The position numbers and the translations under genes were made by a program. From Rhodothermales bacterium (GTDB lineage Bacteria > Bacteroidota > Rhodothermia > Rhodothermales > JANQRZ01), in NCBI GenBank assembly GCA_028284265.1, contig JANQRZ010000019.1, forward strand, positions 62,001 through 126,000: a stretch of 64,000 nt of DNA, in the 5' to 3' direction. The notes beneath the pieces were generated by a model that did no database searches, had not been told where the DNA came from, and saw only the letters and a program-made list of their open reading frames with translations. Of the stretch, positions 58,326 to 64,000 are shown piece after piece. Numbering within the stretch: the first letter of the stretch is position 1; each line of letters opens with the position of its first letter.

Positions 58326-59714
58326 ATGGACATCGTCTCTCTCCTCCGGGGCCTCCTCGGCCTCGTCGCCATCCTCGGTATCGCCTTTGCGTTCTCCTCG
58401 AACCGCCGCCAGGTGAACTGGCGCACCATCGGCGCAGGGCTGCTGCTGCAACTCGTCTTCGCGGTCATCATCCTCAAGGGCAGCGACATGGCCGAGGTGT
58501 TCGCGCCGCTTGGCTGGCCGAAGGCGGCGTTCGCGTGGGTGGCGGGGTTGTTCGTCAAGTTCCTCGCCGCCGTCGAGGTCGGGGCGACGTTCATCTTTGG
58601 AAGCCTCGGGCTGCCGCCGGGCGCGGACGGATCGCTCGGGTTCTTCTTCTTCGCCTACGTGCTCCCGACGGTCGTGGTGTTCGCCTCGCTCATGGCGATT
58701 CTCTACTACCTCGGGATCATGCAGTGGGTGGTGCGCGGCATGGCCTACGTCGTGCGCCGCGCCCTCGGGACAAGCGGGCCGGAGAGCCTGAGCGTGAGCG
58801 CCAACATCTTCGTCGGGCAGACCGAGGCCCCGCTCGTCATCAAGCCGTACATCAAGAACCTGTCGCGGAGCGAACTGATGGCCGTGATGACGGGCGGGAT
58901 GGCGACCATCGCAGGCGGCGTGCTGGCAAGCTACGTCGCCTTCCTCGGCGAGCGCTATGCGTCGGTTGCGGGCATCGCCGTCGAGGCCGGACAGCAGCTC
59001 TTCGCCGAGCAGCTCCTCGGCGCGAGCGTGATGGCAGCTCCCGCGGCGCTCGTCCTCGCCAAGATTCTGATTCCCGAAACGCGCCCCGTCACCGACAGCG
59101 CGGTACCCGACACTGACGCGGGCGAGGCCACGCTCGCAGCTACCTCCAGCGACGAGGCCCTCGACGCGGCGGAGGACGCCCTCGAAGACGAGGGACCGAA
59201 GAACGTCATCGACGCTGCCGCAACCGGGGCCGCCGACGGCATGAAGCTCGCCCTCAACATCGGCGCGATGCTGATCGCCTTCCTCGCGCTCATCGCCATC
59301 TTCAACGGGATCATCGGCTGGGCGTTCGGCTTCTTCGGGCTGGAGATCACACTGGAGACGATCCTCGGCACCGTCCTCGCGCCCATCGCGTGGCTCATCG
59401 GAGTCCCGACGGCGGACATCACCACCTTCGGCGGGTTCCTCGGGACGAAGGTGATCGCCAACGAGTTCGTCGCCTACAGCCAGTTCGCCGACGCGATTGG
59501 CTTAGGTACTCTCCAACCCAAAACCATCGTGATGGCAACGTTCGCGCTGTGCGGCTTCGCGAACTTGTCGTCCATCGGCATCCAGATCGGCGGGATCGGG
59601 CCGCTTGCGCCGGAGCGGACAGGCGAGATCGCCTCGCTCGGTCTCCGCGCCGTCCTCGCCGGGACCCTCGCCAACCTCATGACCGCCACCATCGCCGGGG
59701 TCTTGCTCGGCTGA
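58326..59714 (+). CDS. nupC: Concentrative nucleoside transporter (CNT/NupC family)
   Basis: The 462-residue membrane protein imports nucleosides with Na+ or H+. About ten membrane helices are visible, with the family signatures GQTEAPLVIKPY and GTKVIANEFVAYSQF, and the ending FALCGFANLSSIGIQIGG. A 40-residue acidic loop (about 255-300: DSAVPDTDAGEATLA...) makes it longer than the usual 400-420 residues. The start at 58326 (MDIVSLLRG) gives a normal first helix; two further upstream in-frame codons are not supported. It is separated by 4 nt from the frameshifted cupin gene, probably in one transcript. The ion specificity is not determined. Confidence 0.92.
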   Translation: MDIVSLLRGLLGLVAILGIAFAFSSNRRQVNWRTIGAGLLLQLVFAVIILKGSDMAEVFAPLGWPKAAFAWVAGLFVKFLAAVEVGATFIFGSLGLPPGADGSLGFFFFAYVLPTVVVFASLMAILYYLGIMQWVVRGMAYVVRRALGTSGPESLSVSANIFVGQTEAPLVIKPYIKNLSRSELMAVMTGGMATIAGGVLASYVAFLGERYASVAGIAVEAGQQLFAEQLLGASVMAAPAALVLAKILIPETRPVTDSAVPDTDAGEATLAATSSDEALDAAEDALEDEGPKNVIDAAATGAADGMKLALNIGAMLIAFLALIAIFNGIIGWAFGFFGLEITLETILGTVLAPIAWLIGVPTADITTFGGFLGTKVIANEFVAYSQFADAIGLGTLQPKTIVMATFALCGFANLSSIGIQIGGIGPLAPERTGEIASLGLRAVLAGTLANLMTATIAGVLLG

Positions 59715-59718
59715 CCCT

Positions 59719-60062
59719 ATGCCACCTCCCGACTGGCACGTTACCGTCAAAGACGGGCTGCGCTACCTGCCCGGCCCCGGCGGCGAGCGGTTTGCGCCGT
59801 CTTCGATCACGGCACCTTGGAAGTCGAGGTCTACGCCCCGCGCGGCCACGACCCGCAGACGCCGCACACACGCGACGAGGTCTACATTGTGTTCTCCAGC
59901 ACCGGCACGTTCATGCGCGACGGCGAGCGCGTCCCGTTCGGCCCCGGCGACTTTCTGTTCGTTCCGGCGGGTATGGATCATCGGTTCGAGGACTTCTCGG
60001 ACGACTTCGTGACGTGGGTGCTGTTCTATGGTCCCGAAGGCGGCGAGAGCGACGAGGCATAG
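59719..60062 (+). pseudogene. Cupin-2 protein gene with one-base frameshift
   Basis: Two reading frames together give a normal 114-residue cupin. The first frame (from the ATG at 59719) encodes MPPPDWHVTVKDGLRYLPG and GERFA up to about 59796; the second frame continues from there with VFDHGTLEVEVYAPRGHD and the metal-binding cupin motif PHTRDEVY ... GPGDFLFVPAG with HRFEDF to the stop at 60062. A single missing base around 59796-59798 (in TTTGCGCCGTC) explains the break. Either the gene is inactivated, the base is a sequencing error, or the frame is programmed. Cupin-2 proteins bind metal and small sugars or acids. It follows the nucleoside transporter by 4 nt. Confidence 0.75.
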
Positions 60063-60076
60063 TCGCAGGCCATCCC

Positions 60077-60083
60077 TATATTG
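60077..60083 (+). promoter_or_regulatory. TATATTG promoter element before the lipoprotein gene
   Basis: This element matches those before tRNA-Leu and tRNA-Ala and lies 24 nt upstream of the preferred ATG at 60108. No clear TTG -33 box is found. Confidence 0.4.
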
Positions 60084-60107
60084 AAGCGAGACCCGATCCT
60101 CGGACCT

Positions 60108-60533
60108 ATGCCTCGCCTCGCGCCCCTTGGGATTCTGCTGCTCGCGCTCGCGGGGTGTGCCCCGTCGATTGCGCCGTTCAGCGAGCACGCCTACGAGCAG
60201 GCCGTGTCGCTCAAGGTGGAGTCGCTCGCGCTGATGGAAACCGCGACCGAGCCGTTCGACGATCGCCGCGACGAGGTGGAGACACTTCGGAAGGAGCTGG
60301 AAAAAGCCTACGAGTTCGCGCAGGGCCGTCCGAAGAACGAGATTAGCGCCCGGCAGTGGGCGATTCTCAAGGACCCGGACCGCAACCTACTCGGTGGCTT
60401 CCTCACCCGGTGGGAAGCGCAGGGCAGCCTCTCCCCCGTCTTCGTGACGGAGGCCCAGCGTCTCGTGGCCGATGCCTTCGACACAATCATCGGGCTGGAG
60501 AGCGGTAAAGTCCGACCTGACGATATCGAGTGA
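60108..60533 (+). CDS. Hypothetical lipoprotein
   Basis: The 141-residue protein starts MPRLAPLGILLLALAGC with a standard lipobox. The ATG at 60108 is preferred because the in-frame codon further upstream falls inside the promoter element. The mature part is helical (VSLKVESLALMETATEPFDDRRDEVETLRKELEKAYEFA broken into two helices with a coiled-coil look). No family is recognised. It precedes three or four genes on the same strand with small gaps and may be first in that operon. No cysteine is present beyond the anchor. Confidence 0.8.
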   Translation: MPRLAPLGILLLALAGCAPSIAPFSEHAYEQAVSLKVESLALMETATEPFDDRRDEVETLRKELEKAYEFAQGRPKNEISARQWAILKDPDRNLLGGFLTRWEAQGSLSPVFVTEAQRLVADAFDTIIGLESGKVRPDDIE

Positions 60534-60551
60534 TCGAATACGAGGGATGCT

Positions 60552-60881
60552 ATGGCTGATTTCGACACGTTCCGCGACACCCTCCTCGACCGCCTGAAGG
60601 CGCTCGCGGTCGATCAGTGGACCGATGTCAAAGACGCCGCTGTGAGCGATGGCCTCGCGTTCGTCACCAAGACCGAAGCAGACCTCGTCCGCTGGACCAA
60701 CCTCCTCGCCGCCGACGCGCTCACGCCGGAGGACTTTACGTGGCTCGTGCAGGGCAAACGCGACCTCGTCGAGATGGAGTCGCTGAAGCAACTCGGCCTC
60801 GGGCTGGCCCAACTGGACCGGTTCCGCTCGTCGCTGCTCGACACCGTCGTGGGCACCGCGTTCGACGTGTTTCTGCCGTGA
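60552..60881 (+). CDS. Hypothetical helical protein
   Basis: The 109-residue protein is predicted to be helical and amphipathic, with recurring Leu/Asp/Val patterns (MADFDTFRDTLLDRLKAL, FTWLVQGKRDLVEMESLKQ). No signal peptide or cysteine is seen. No family was recognised. It lies 18 nt after the lipoprotein and its stop overlaps the GTG start of gluQ (GTGA), so it is translationally coupled to a tRNA-modifying enzyme. Codon bias resembles that of neighbours, which supports a real gene. Confidence 0.75.
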   Translation: MADFDTFRDTLLDRLKALAVDQWTDVKDAAVSDGLAFVTKTEADLVRWTNLLAADALTPEDFTWLVQGKRDLVEMESLKQLGLGLAQLDRFRSSLLDTVVGTAFDVFLP

Positions 60882-61864
60882 CGCCTCGCGGTCGCTTTGC
60901 CCCGAGTCCAACGGGCCTGATGCACATCGGGAGTGCGCGGACGGCCCTCGCGGCGTGGCTCTCCGTGCGAAGCCAAGGCGGGCAGTTCGTCTGGCGAATC
61001 GAAGACCTCGACCCGCCGCGTGAAGTCGCTGGTACCGCCGAGGCTGCACTCGAAGACCTCGCGTGGCTCGGACTGGATTGGGACGAAGGACCAGACGCTG
61101 GCAACAGACAGGGTGGCGGCCCGCACGCACCTTACGTGCAATCGCAGCGGTATGCCTTCTACGAGGCGGCCCTGCGATACCTAGCAGAGGCCGGGCGGCT
61201 ATTCCCGTGTCGCCGCTCGCGCAAAGACCTCCGCGAGATCGCTTCGGCTCCGCATGGTTCGACGGGCCTTCCGCCCTACCCTGACTCGCTCCGTCCGAAA
61301 CACCTCGCCCCGGATTGGTTCGACCAGTTATCCGCGATGACGCATCCTGACGCGGCCCTTCGCTTCCGGGTTCACGACAACCCGGTGACGTTCGAGGACC
61401 GCGTGCAAGGCCGCATTTCCGAAACGGTCAGCGAAACGACAGGCGACTTCGTCCTCAAGCGGCGAGATGGACTCTACGCCTATCAACTCGCTGTCGTCGT
61501 GGACGACCTCGCGATGGGCATCACCGAGGTCGTGCGCGGAGCCGACCTACTCGACTCAACGGCGCGACAAGTCCAACTCATCGACGCGCTCGGCGGAACG
61601 CCACCGGCTTACGCTCACCTCCCACTCGTCCTCAACGCCGAGGGCGAAAAGCTCTCGAAGCGCGACGAGGCACTGACGCTCCGCAGCCTCCGCGAAGCAG
61701 GTGTCTCACCCGAAGCCCTCATCGGCGTCCTCGCCCACTCGCTCGGCTTGCTTGACGCTCCAGCCCCCCTCTCAGCCCAAGCTATCATCCCGCGTTTCGA
61801 CTGGTCGCGCATCAGACCCGAACCGTGGCGATTGACCGATGTGTTTACGAAATCCCTGCGCTAG
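60878..61864 (+). CDS. gluQ: Glutamyl-Q tRNA(Asp) synthetase-like protein
   Basis: GluQ attaches glutamate to the queuosine of tRNA-Asp. The 328-residue product starts with GTG at 60878; FAPSPTGLMHIGSARTAL holds the class I HIGH-like signature and KLSKRDEAL the KMSKS equivalent. The usual zinc ligands of GluQ (CxC and YxxxC) are not kept: the site reads PCRRSRKD and YPDSL. The middle carries GDFVLKRRDGLYAYQLAVVVDD. The family relation is clear by gene length (the full glutamyl-tRNA synthetase would be about 480). It overlaps the previous gene in GTGA and is followed closely by a lipoprotein gene. Confidence 0.85.
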   Translation: MTPRGRFAPSPTGLMHIGSARTALAAWLSVRSQGGQFVWRIEDLDPPREVAGTAEAALEDLAWLGLDWDEGPDAGNRQGGGPHAPYVQSQRYAFYEAALRYLAEAGRLFPCRRSRKDLREIASAPHGSTGLPPYPDSLRPKHLAPDWFDQLSAMTHPDAALRFRVHDNPVTFEDRVQGRISETVSETTGDFVLKRRDGLYAYQLAVVVDDLAMGITEVVRGADLLDSTARQVQLIDALGGTPPAYAHLPLVLNAEGEKLSKRDEALTLRSLREAGVSPEALIGVLAHSLGLLDAPAPLSAQAIIPRFDWSRIRPEPWRLTDVFTKSLR

Positions 61865-61876
61865 GTCGAATATCCG

Positions 61877-62542
61877 GTGATAGAACCATCTTTCCTCGTG
61901 CCACCTCGTCGCGCTTTGAATCTTCGATTCCTCATCGTCTTTGCCCTTCTCTGTACCGGCTGCCACTCGTCGGACAGTCATGAGGGGTATGCTCAAGACT
62001 CCGAAGCAGCGGTCACCGATCCGCTGCCTGCGTGCCAGTGGTGCGGTGCGGACGAGGCTCCCGACAACCTGCGCTGGGACATGACAATTGCTGGTCCCGA
62101 CGAGCCGGGGGAGCGCCTCGCGATCACAGGTACGGTCTACGAAAGTGGCGGGACACGCCCGGCATCGGGCGTTCTGCTCTACGCCTACCATACCAACGCC
62201 GAAGGCATCTACCCGAAGCGTGGCGACGAAACCGGCAACGGGCGCCGCCACGGCTACCTCCGCTCATGGCTCCGCACCAACGCGCAGGGGCAGTACCGCA
62301 TCCGAACGATCCGCCCTGCCGCCTACCCAAGCGGCACCGAACCGGCCCATATTCACGTCACGGTACAGGAGCCAGACGGGCAGGAAGACTGGATCGACAG
62401 CATCGTCTTCGACGGCGATTCGCTGCTCACCCCGGCGGTACGCGCCGGGTTCGACAACCGGGGAGGTCCCGGTATCGTCACGCTGCGCCGCAACGCGCAG
62501 GGCGTGTGGCAGGGGCGGCGAGACATTCTGCTGGAGCGCTAG
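61877..62542 (+). CDS. Intradiol ring-cleavage dioxygenase-like lipoprotein
   Basis: The 221-residue protein has a lipoprotein-type signal (IVFALLCTGC) and an intradiol dioxygenase beta-sandwich (about 70-215). Putative Fe(III) ligands are Tyr in YHTNAEGIYP, Tyr in RPAAYPSG and the two His in AHIHV, with a conserved GQYRIRT stretch between. True intradiol dioxygenases are cytoplasmic; periplasmic, lipid-anchored forms are known in Bacteroidota and fungi-like secreted relatives, with uncertain substrates. It follows gluQ by 12 nt on the same strand and could be in that operon. The catalytic assignment is by motif only. Confidence 0.8.
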   Translation: MIEPSFLVPPRRALNLRFLIVFALLCTGCHSSDSHEGYAQDSEAAVTDPLPACQWCGADEAPDNLRWDMTIAGPDEPGERLAITGTVYESGGTRPASGVLLYAYHTNAEGIYPKRGDETGNGRRHGYLRSWLRTNAQGQYRIRTIRPAAYPSGTEPAHIHVTVQEPDGQEDWIDSIVFDGDSLLTPAVRAGFDNRGGPGIVTLRRNAQGVWQGRRDILLER

Positions 62543-62692
62543 AGCACGGCACCCCAGCAGCTGGAAGCGACACGTGGAAGCGCTTCTATGTTAAGATTAT
62601 GTACAGGAAGCGCTTCGCCTGCCGCATCGCGGCAACTCACGTCGATACGCTTCGTTGAGGCGCCTTCCCGACCACGAAACCTGTTTCTGGTT

Positions 62693-62905
62693 ATGAAAAT
62701 CAACACCGAGAAGATCATCGACGTCATCGACCGCATCCTCTGGAACAGTCGCATGGCATCCCTTACCTCCCCCACTTTCTGGGGCCGTTGCACGACGTGC
62801 GACGAGACCTCGCCTTGGATCACGAGCGTCCGCAACGCTGAAGCTAGCTGCACGCGTTGTGATCAAGAAAACCAACATCGCCACAACGAACTTGTAGGGG
62901 CCTGA
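62693..62905 (+). CDS. Small putative zinc-ribbon protein
   Basis: A 70-residue frame from the ATG at 62693 has two Cys pairs, GRCTTCDE and ASCTRCDQ, 20 residues apart, as in zinc ribbons. The N-terminus is helical (MKINTEKIIDVIDRILWNS). The codon bias is weaker than in its neighbours, and no family name is offered. It is followed by a long non-coding tail with a terminator. It could be a regulatory or nucleic-acid-binding protein; this is inference. Confidence 0.45.
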   Translation: MKINTEKIIDVIDRILWNSRMASLTSPTFWGRCTTCDETSPWITSVRNAEASCTRCDQENQHRHNELVGA

Positions 62906-63038
62906 CAGCCTCTCTGTGCCATGAAGCAATTGCCCAACGTCCTCTTGAGCCACCAACGCGTGGACCTGTGAGTGCCGCTGCGATCGCTGCAACATGGACC
63001 AGATAGCGGTATGAGCCATGACCTCATCCGTTCAATCC

Positions 63039-63080
63039 GAGACGCCCGGACCTCTCCCACGGTTCGGGCGTCTCTGCTTT
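63039..63080 (+). terminator. Strong hairpin terminator
   Basis: A 14-bp stem with one G-U pair (63039-63052 with 63061-63074) and an 8-nt loop is followed by TGCTTT. It ends the region with the small zinc-ribbon candidate. Confidence 0.7.
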
Positions 63081-63114
63081 AGCTCACACCGCTCCTCCTC
63101 CTCCTCTCTGTGTC

Positions 63115-63777
63115 ATGGCCTCTCGAACAGCCGTCATCGCCGGAGCCAGCGGCCTCATCGGTAGCCACCTCCTGCGCCGTCTGCTCGATGCCGAGGCGTG
63201 GGACCACATCGTCACCGTCGGTCGCCGACCGCTCGGTCTGGATTATCCGAAGCTGGAGCAGCGCACGCTCGACTTCGACCGCCTCTCTGAAACACCTGAC
63301 TTCCCCGAAGCTGACGACGCCTTCTGCTGCCTCGGTACGACAATCAAGAAGGCAGGCCCTGAGGAGGCCTTCCGGCGCGTCGATGTCGACTACGTGCTCG
63401 CTTTCGCCCGTGCGGCTGCCGCGCAGGGGGCGAGTCAGTTTCTGGTGGTCAGCGCGCTCGGAGCGAACGCCGGGTCGCGGATATTCTACAACCGCACCAA
63501 GGGCGAGATGGAGGACGCGGTCGCTTTGATGCCGTTCGAGGCTGTGCAGATCGTCCGCCCTGCTCTCCTCCTCGGCGAGCGTGATGAGGACCGACCGGGC
63601 GAGCGTGCCTCGCAGCGACTCCTCAGACCGCTCGCCCCGCTCATGCTCGGCCCGCTGAAGAAGTATCGCCCAATCGAAGGCGACACCGTCGCAGCGGCGC
63701 TCGTCGCAGTGGCTCAGGTTCGGCAGCCCGGCGTTCACGCCTACGAGTCCGACGAACTCCAGCGGCTGGCGACCTAG
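63115..63777 (+). CDS. TIP30/HTATIP2-like NAD(P)-binding SDR
   Basis: The 220-residue atypical short-chain dehydrogenase has the N-terminal AGASGLIGSHLL, the CLGTTIKKAG region and the YNRTKGEME segment with catalytic-type Tyr and Lys. This matches the atypical (a) SDR group containing human HTATIP2/TIP30. The function in bacteria is unknown. No signal peptide or membrane segment is seen. The gene is convergent with an isoaspartyl peptidase gene with 2 nt between stops. Confidence 0.88.
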   Translation: MASRTAVIAGASGLIGSHLLRRLLDAEAWDHIVTVGRRPLGLDYPKLEQRTLDFDRLSETPDFPEADDAFCCLGTTIKKAGPEEAFRRVDVDYVLAFARAAAAQGASQFLVVSALGANAGSRIFYNRTKGEMEDAVALMPFEAVQIVRPALLLGERDEDRPGERASQRLLRPLAPLMLGPLKKYRPIEGDTVAAALVAVAQVRQPGVHAYESDELQRLAT

Positions 63778-63779
63778 CC

Positions 63780-64000
63780 TTACAGCAGCGTCCACGGCTC
63801 GCCGCCGGAGTACCAGCCGCCGCGCGCCATCCGGGGTGTCGTGAACGCCCAGCCGCCGCGCCCGTGGCGATCGAGGACAATCAACCCACCGGTCGCAGCA
63901 CCAGCCACGCCACGCTCGCCGGACCCCTGCACGACCTGTCTCATCCGGTCCAATCCGGCAGCGGAGGCTCCTTCGGGTGTTGAACCGGCGGTGACGGCGT
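63780..64000 (-). CDS. Isoaspartyl peptidase/L-asparaginase, C-terminal end
   Basis: The last 72 codons of a minus-strand gene run off the right edge of the window; the stop is TAA at 63780-63782. The peptide includes EGASAAGLDRM, a run with TGGLIVLDRHGRGGW and FTTPRMARGG, resembling the C-terminal beta-subunit of plant-type Ntn asparaginases (the usual NTPxMxRG motif). The nucleophilic Thr lies outside the window. These enzymes self-cleave and hydrolyse isoaspartyl dipeptides or asparagine. Confidence 0.8.
   Translation of the reverse strand, partial: AVTAGSTPEGASAAGLDRMRQVVQGSGERGVAGAATGGLIVLDRHGRGGWAFTTPRMARGGWYSGGEPWTLL

Larger units (their letters stand above)
62543..63114. other. Gap of 572 nt with a small gene and a terminator
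   Basis: The stretch after the dioxygenase-like gene contains the 70-residue zinc-ribbon candidate at 62693-62905, a strong hairpin at 63039-63080, and a short open frame (MKQLPNVLLSHQ..., from 62922) without support. The region at 62585-62612 is AT-rich relative to its surroundings and may contain a promoter. Confidence 0.5.

Noticed and set aside
62922-62972. 16-codon open frame (MKQLPNVLLSHQ...) after the zinc-ribbon candidate
   Set aside because: Too short, no codon bias and no ribosome-binding support.
1-64000. CRISPR arrays, insertion sequences, prophage or toxin-antitoxin modules
   Set aside because: No direct-repeat arrays, transposase, integrase or paired small toxin/antitoxin frames were recognised anywhere in the window.

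Overview
The window is a dense, GC-rich chromosomal stretch with C/G-rich third codon positions. The gene content points to a Bacteroidota-related lineage, most likely Rhodothermota (Rubricoccaceae/Salinibacter-like). The pointers are an S46 dipeptidyl-peptidase, a DUF4835/PorD-like protein beside a PorV/FadL-type barrel, a GWxTD protein, a two-component-propeller kinase, a ToxR-TolB regulator, DUF2795, a Kgd-type fused oxoglutarate dehydrogenase, and promoters with a TTG / TATATTG (TAnnTTTG-like) architecture. Most genes lack a Shine-Dalgarno sequence, but rpsU has a strong one. Taxonomy is inference; no rRNA is present.

Layout. 1-9.4 kb: end of a phosphoglycerate-mutase-like metalloenzyme, S46 peptidase, tRNA-Leu, a HEAT-cyclophilin lipoprotein, a PorD-like protein, an outer-membrane barrel and a helix-hairpin-helix barrel protein. 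9.4-15.2 kb, minus strand: a four-gene redox/ion cluster made of a response regulator fused to a thioredoxin-reductase-like flavoprotein, a KefB-type antiporter with RCK and glutaredoxin-like tails, a UBP zinc finger, and a sensor kinase with a cyclic-nucleotide-binding-like fold. 15.4-18.7 kb: a BBE-type oxidase and an amidohydrolase. 18.8-28 kb: a formate dehydrogenase/molybdenum cofactor island (fdhA-like, DUF1641, fdhD, mobA, tRNA-Ala, moaC, moaA) with a ToxR-TolB regulator translationally coupled to moaA.

28.3-34.3 kb: fasciclin protein, YtcJ-like amidohydrolase, O6-alkylguanine repair protein, dtd, rdgB, rpsU and small lipoproteins. 34.3-39.1 kb: Kgd-type oxoglutarate dehydrogenase and an SDR. 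39.4-44.9 kb: a subtilase and a propeller sensor kinase. 44.9-50.2 kb: rlmD, an Omp85 barrel, DUF2795 and an M23 peptidase. 50.5-56.9 kb, minus strand: hprK, moxR, fmt, GWxTD, ftsY and pgsA-like. 57-64 kb: glycosyltransferase, CNT nucleoside transporter, a frameshifted cupin, lipoproteins, gluQ, an intradiol-dioxygenase-fold lipoprotein, a small zinc-ribbon candidate, a TIP30-like SDR and the end of an isoaspartyl peptidase.

No CRISPR array, insertion sequence, prophage or integrase was seen. The most interesting items are the redox/ion cluster, whose reductase lacks the CxxC centre while its antiporter carries a single-cysteine glutaredoxin-like tail; degenerate 7-8-nt periodic repeats filling several within-operon spacers just before start codons; the strong Shine-Dalgarno of rpsU; and several dyads in promoter regions. 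Function assignments rest on motif recognition by eye; no database search was run.
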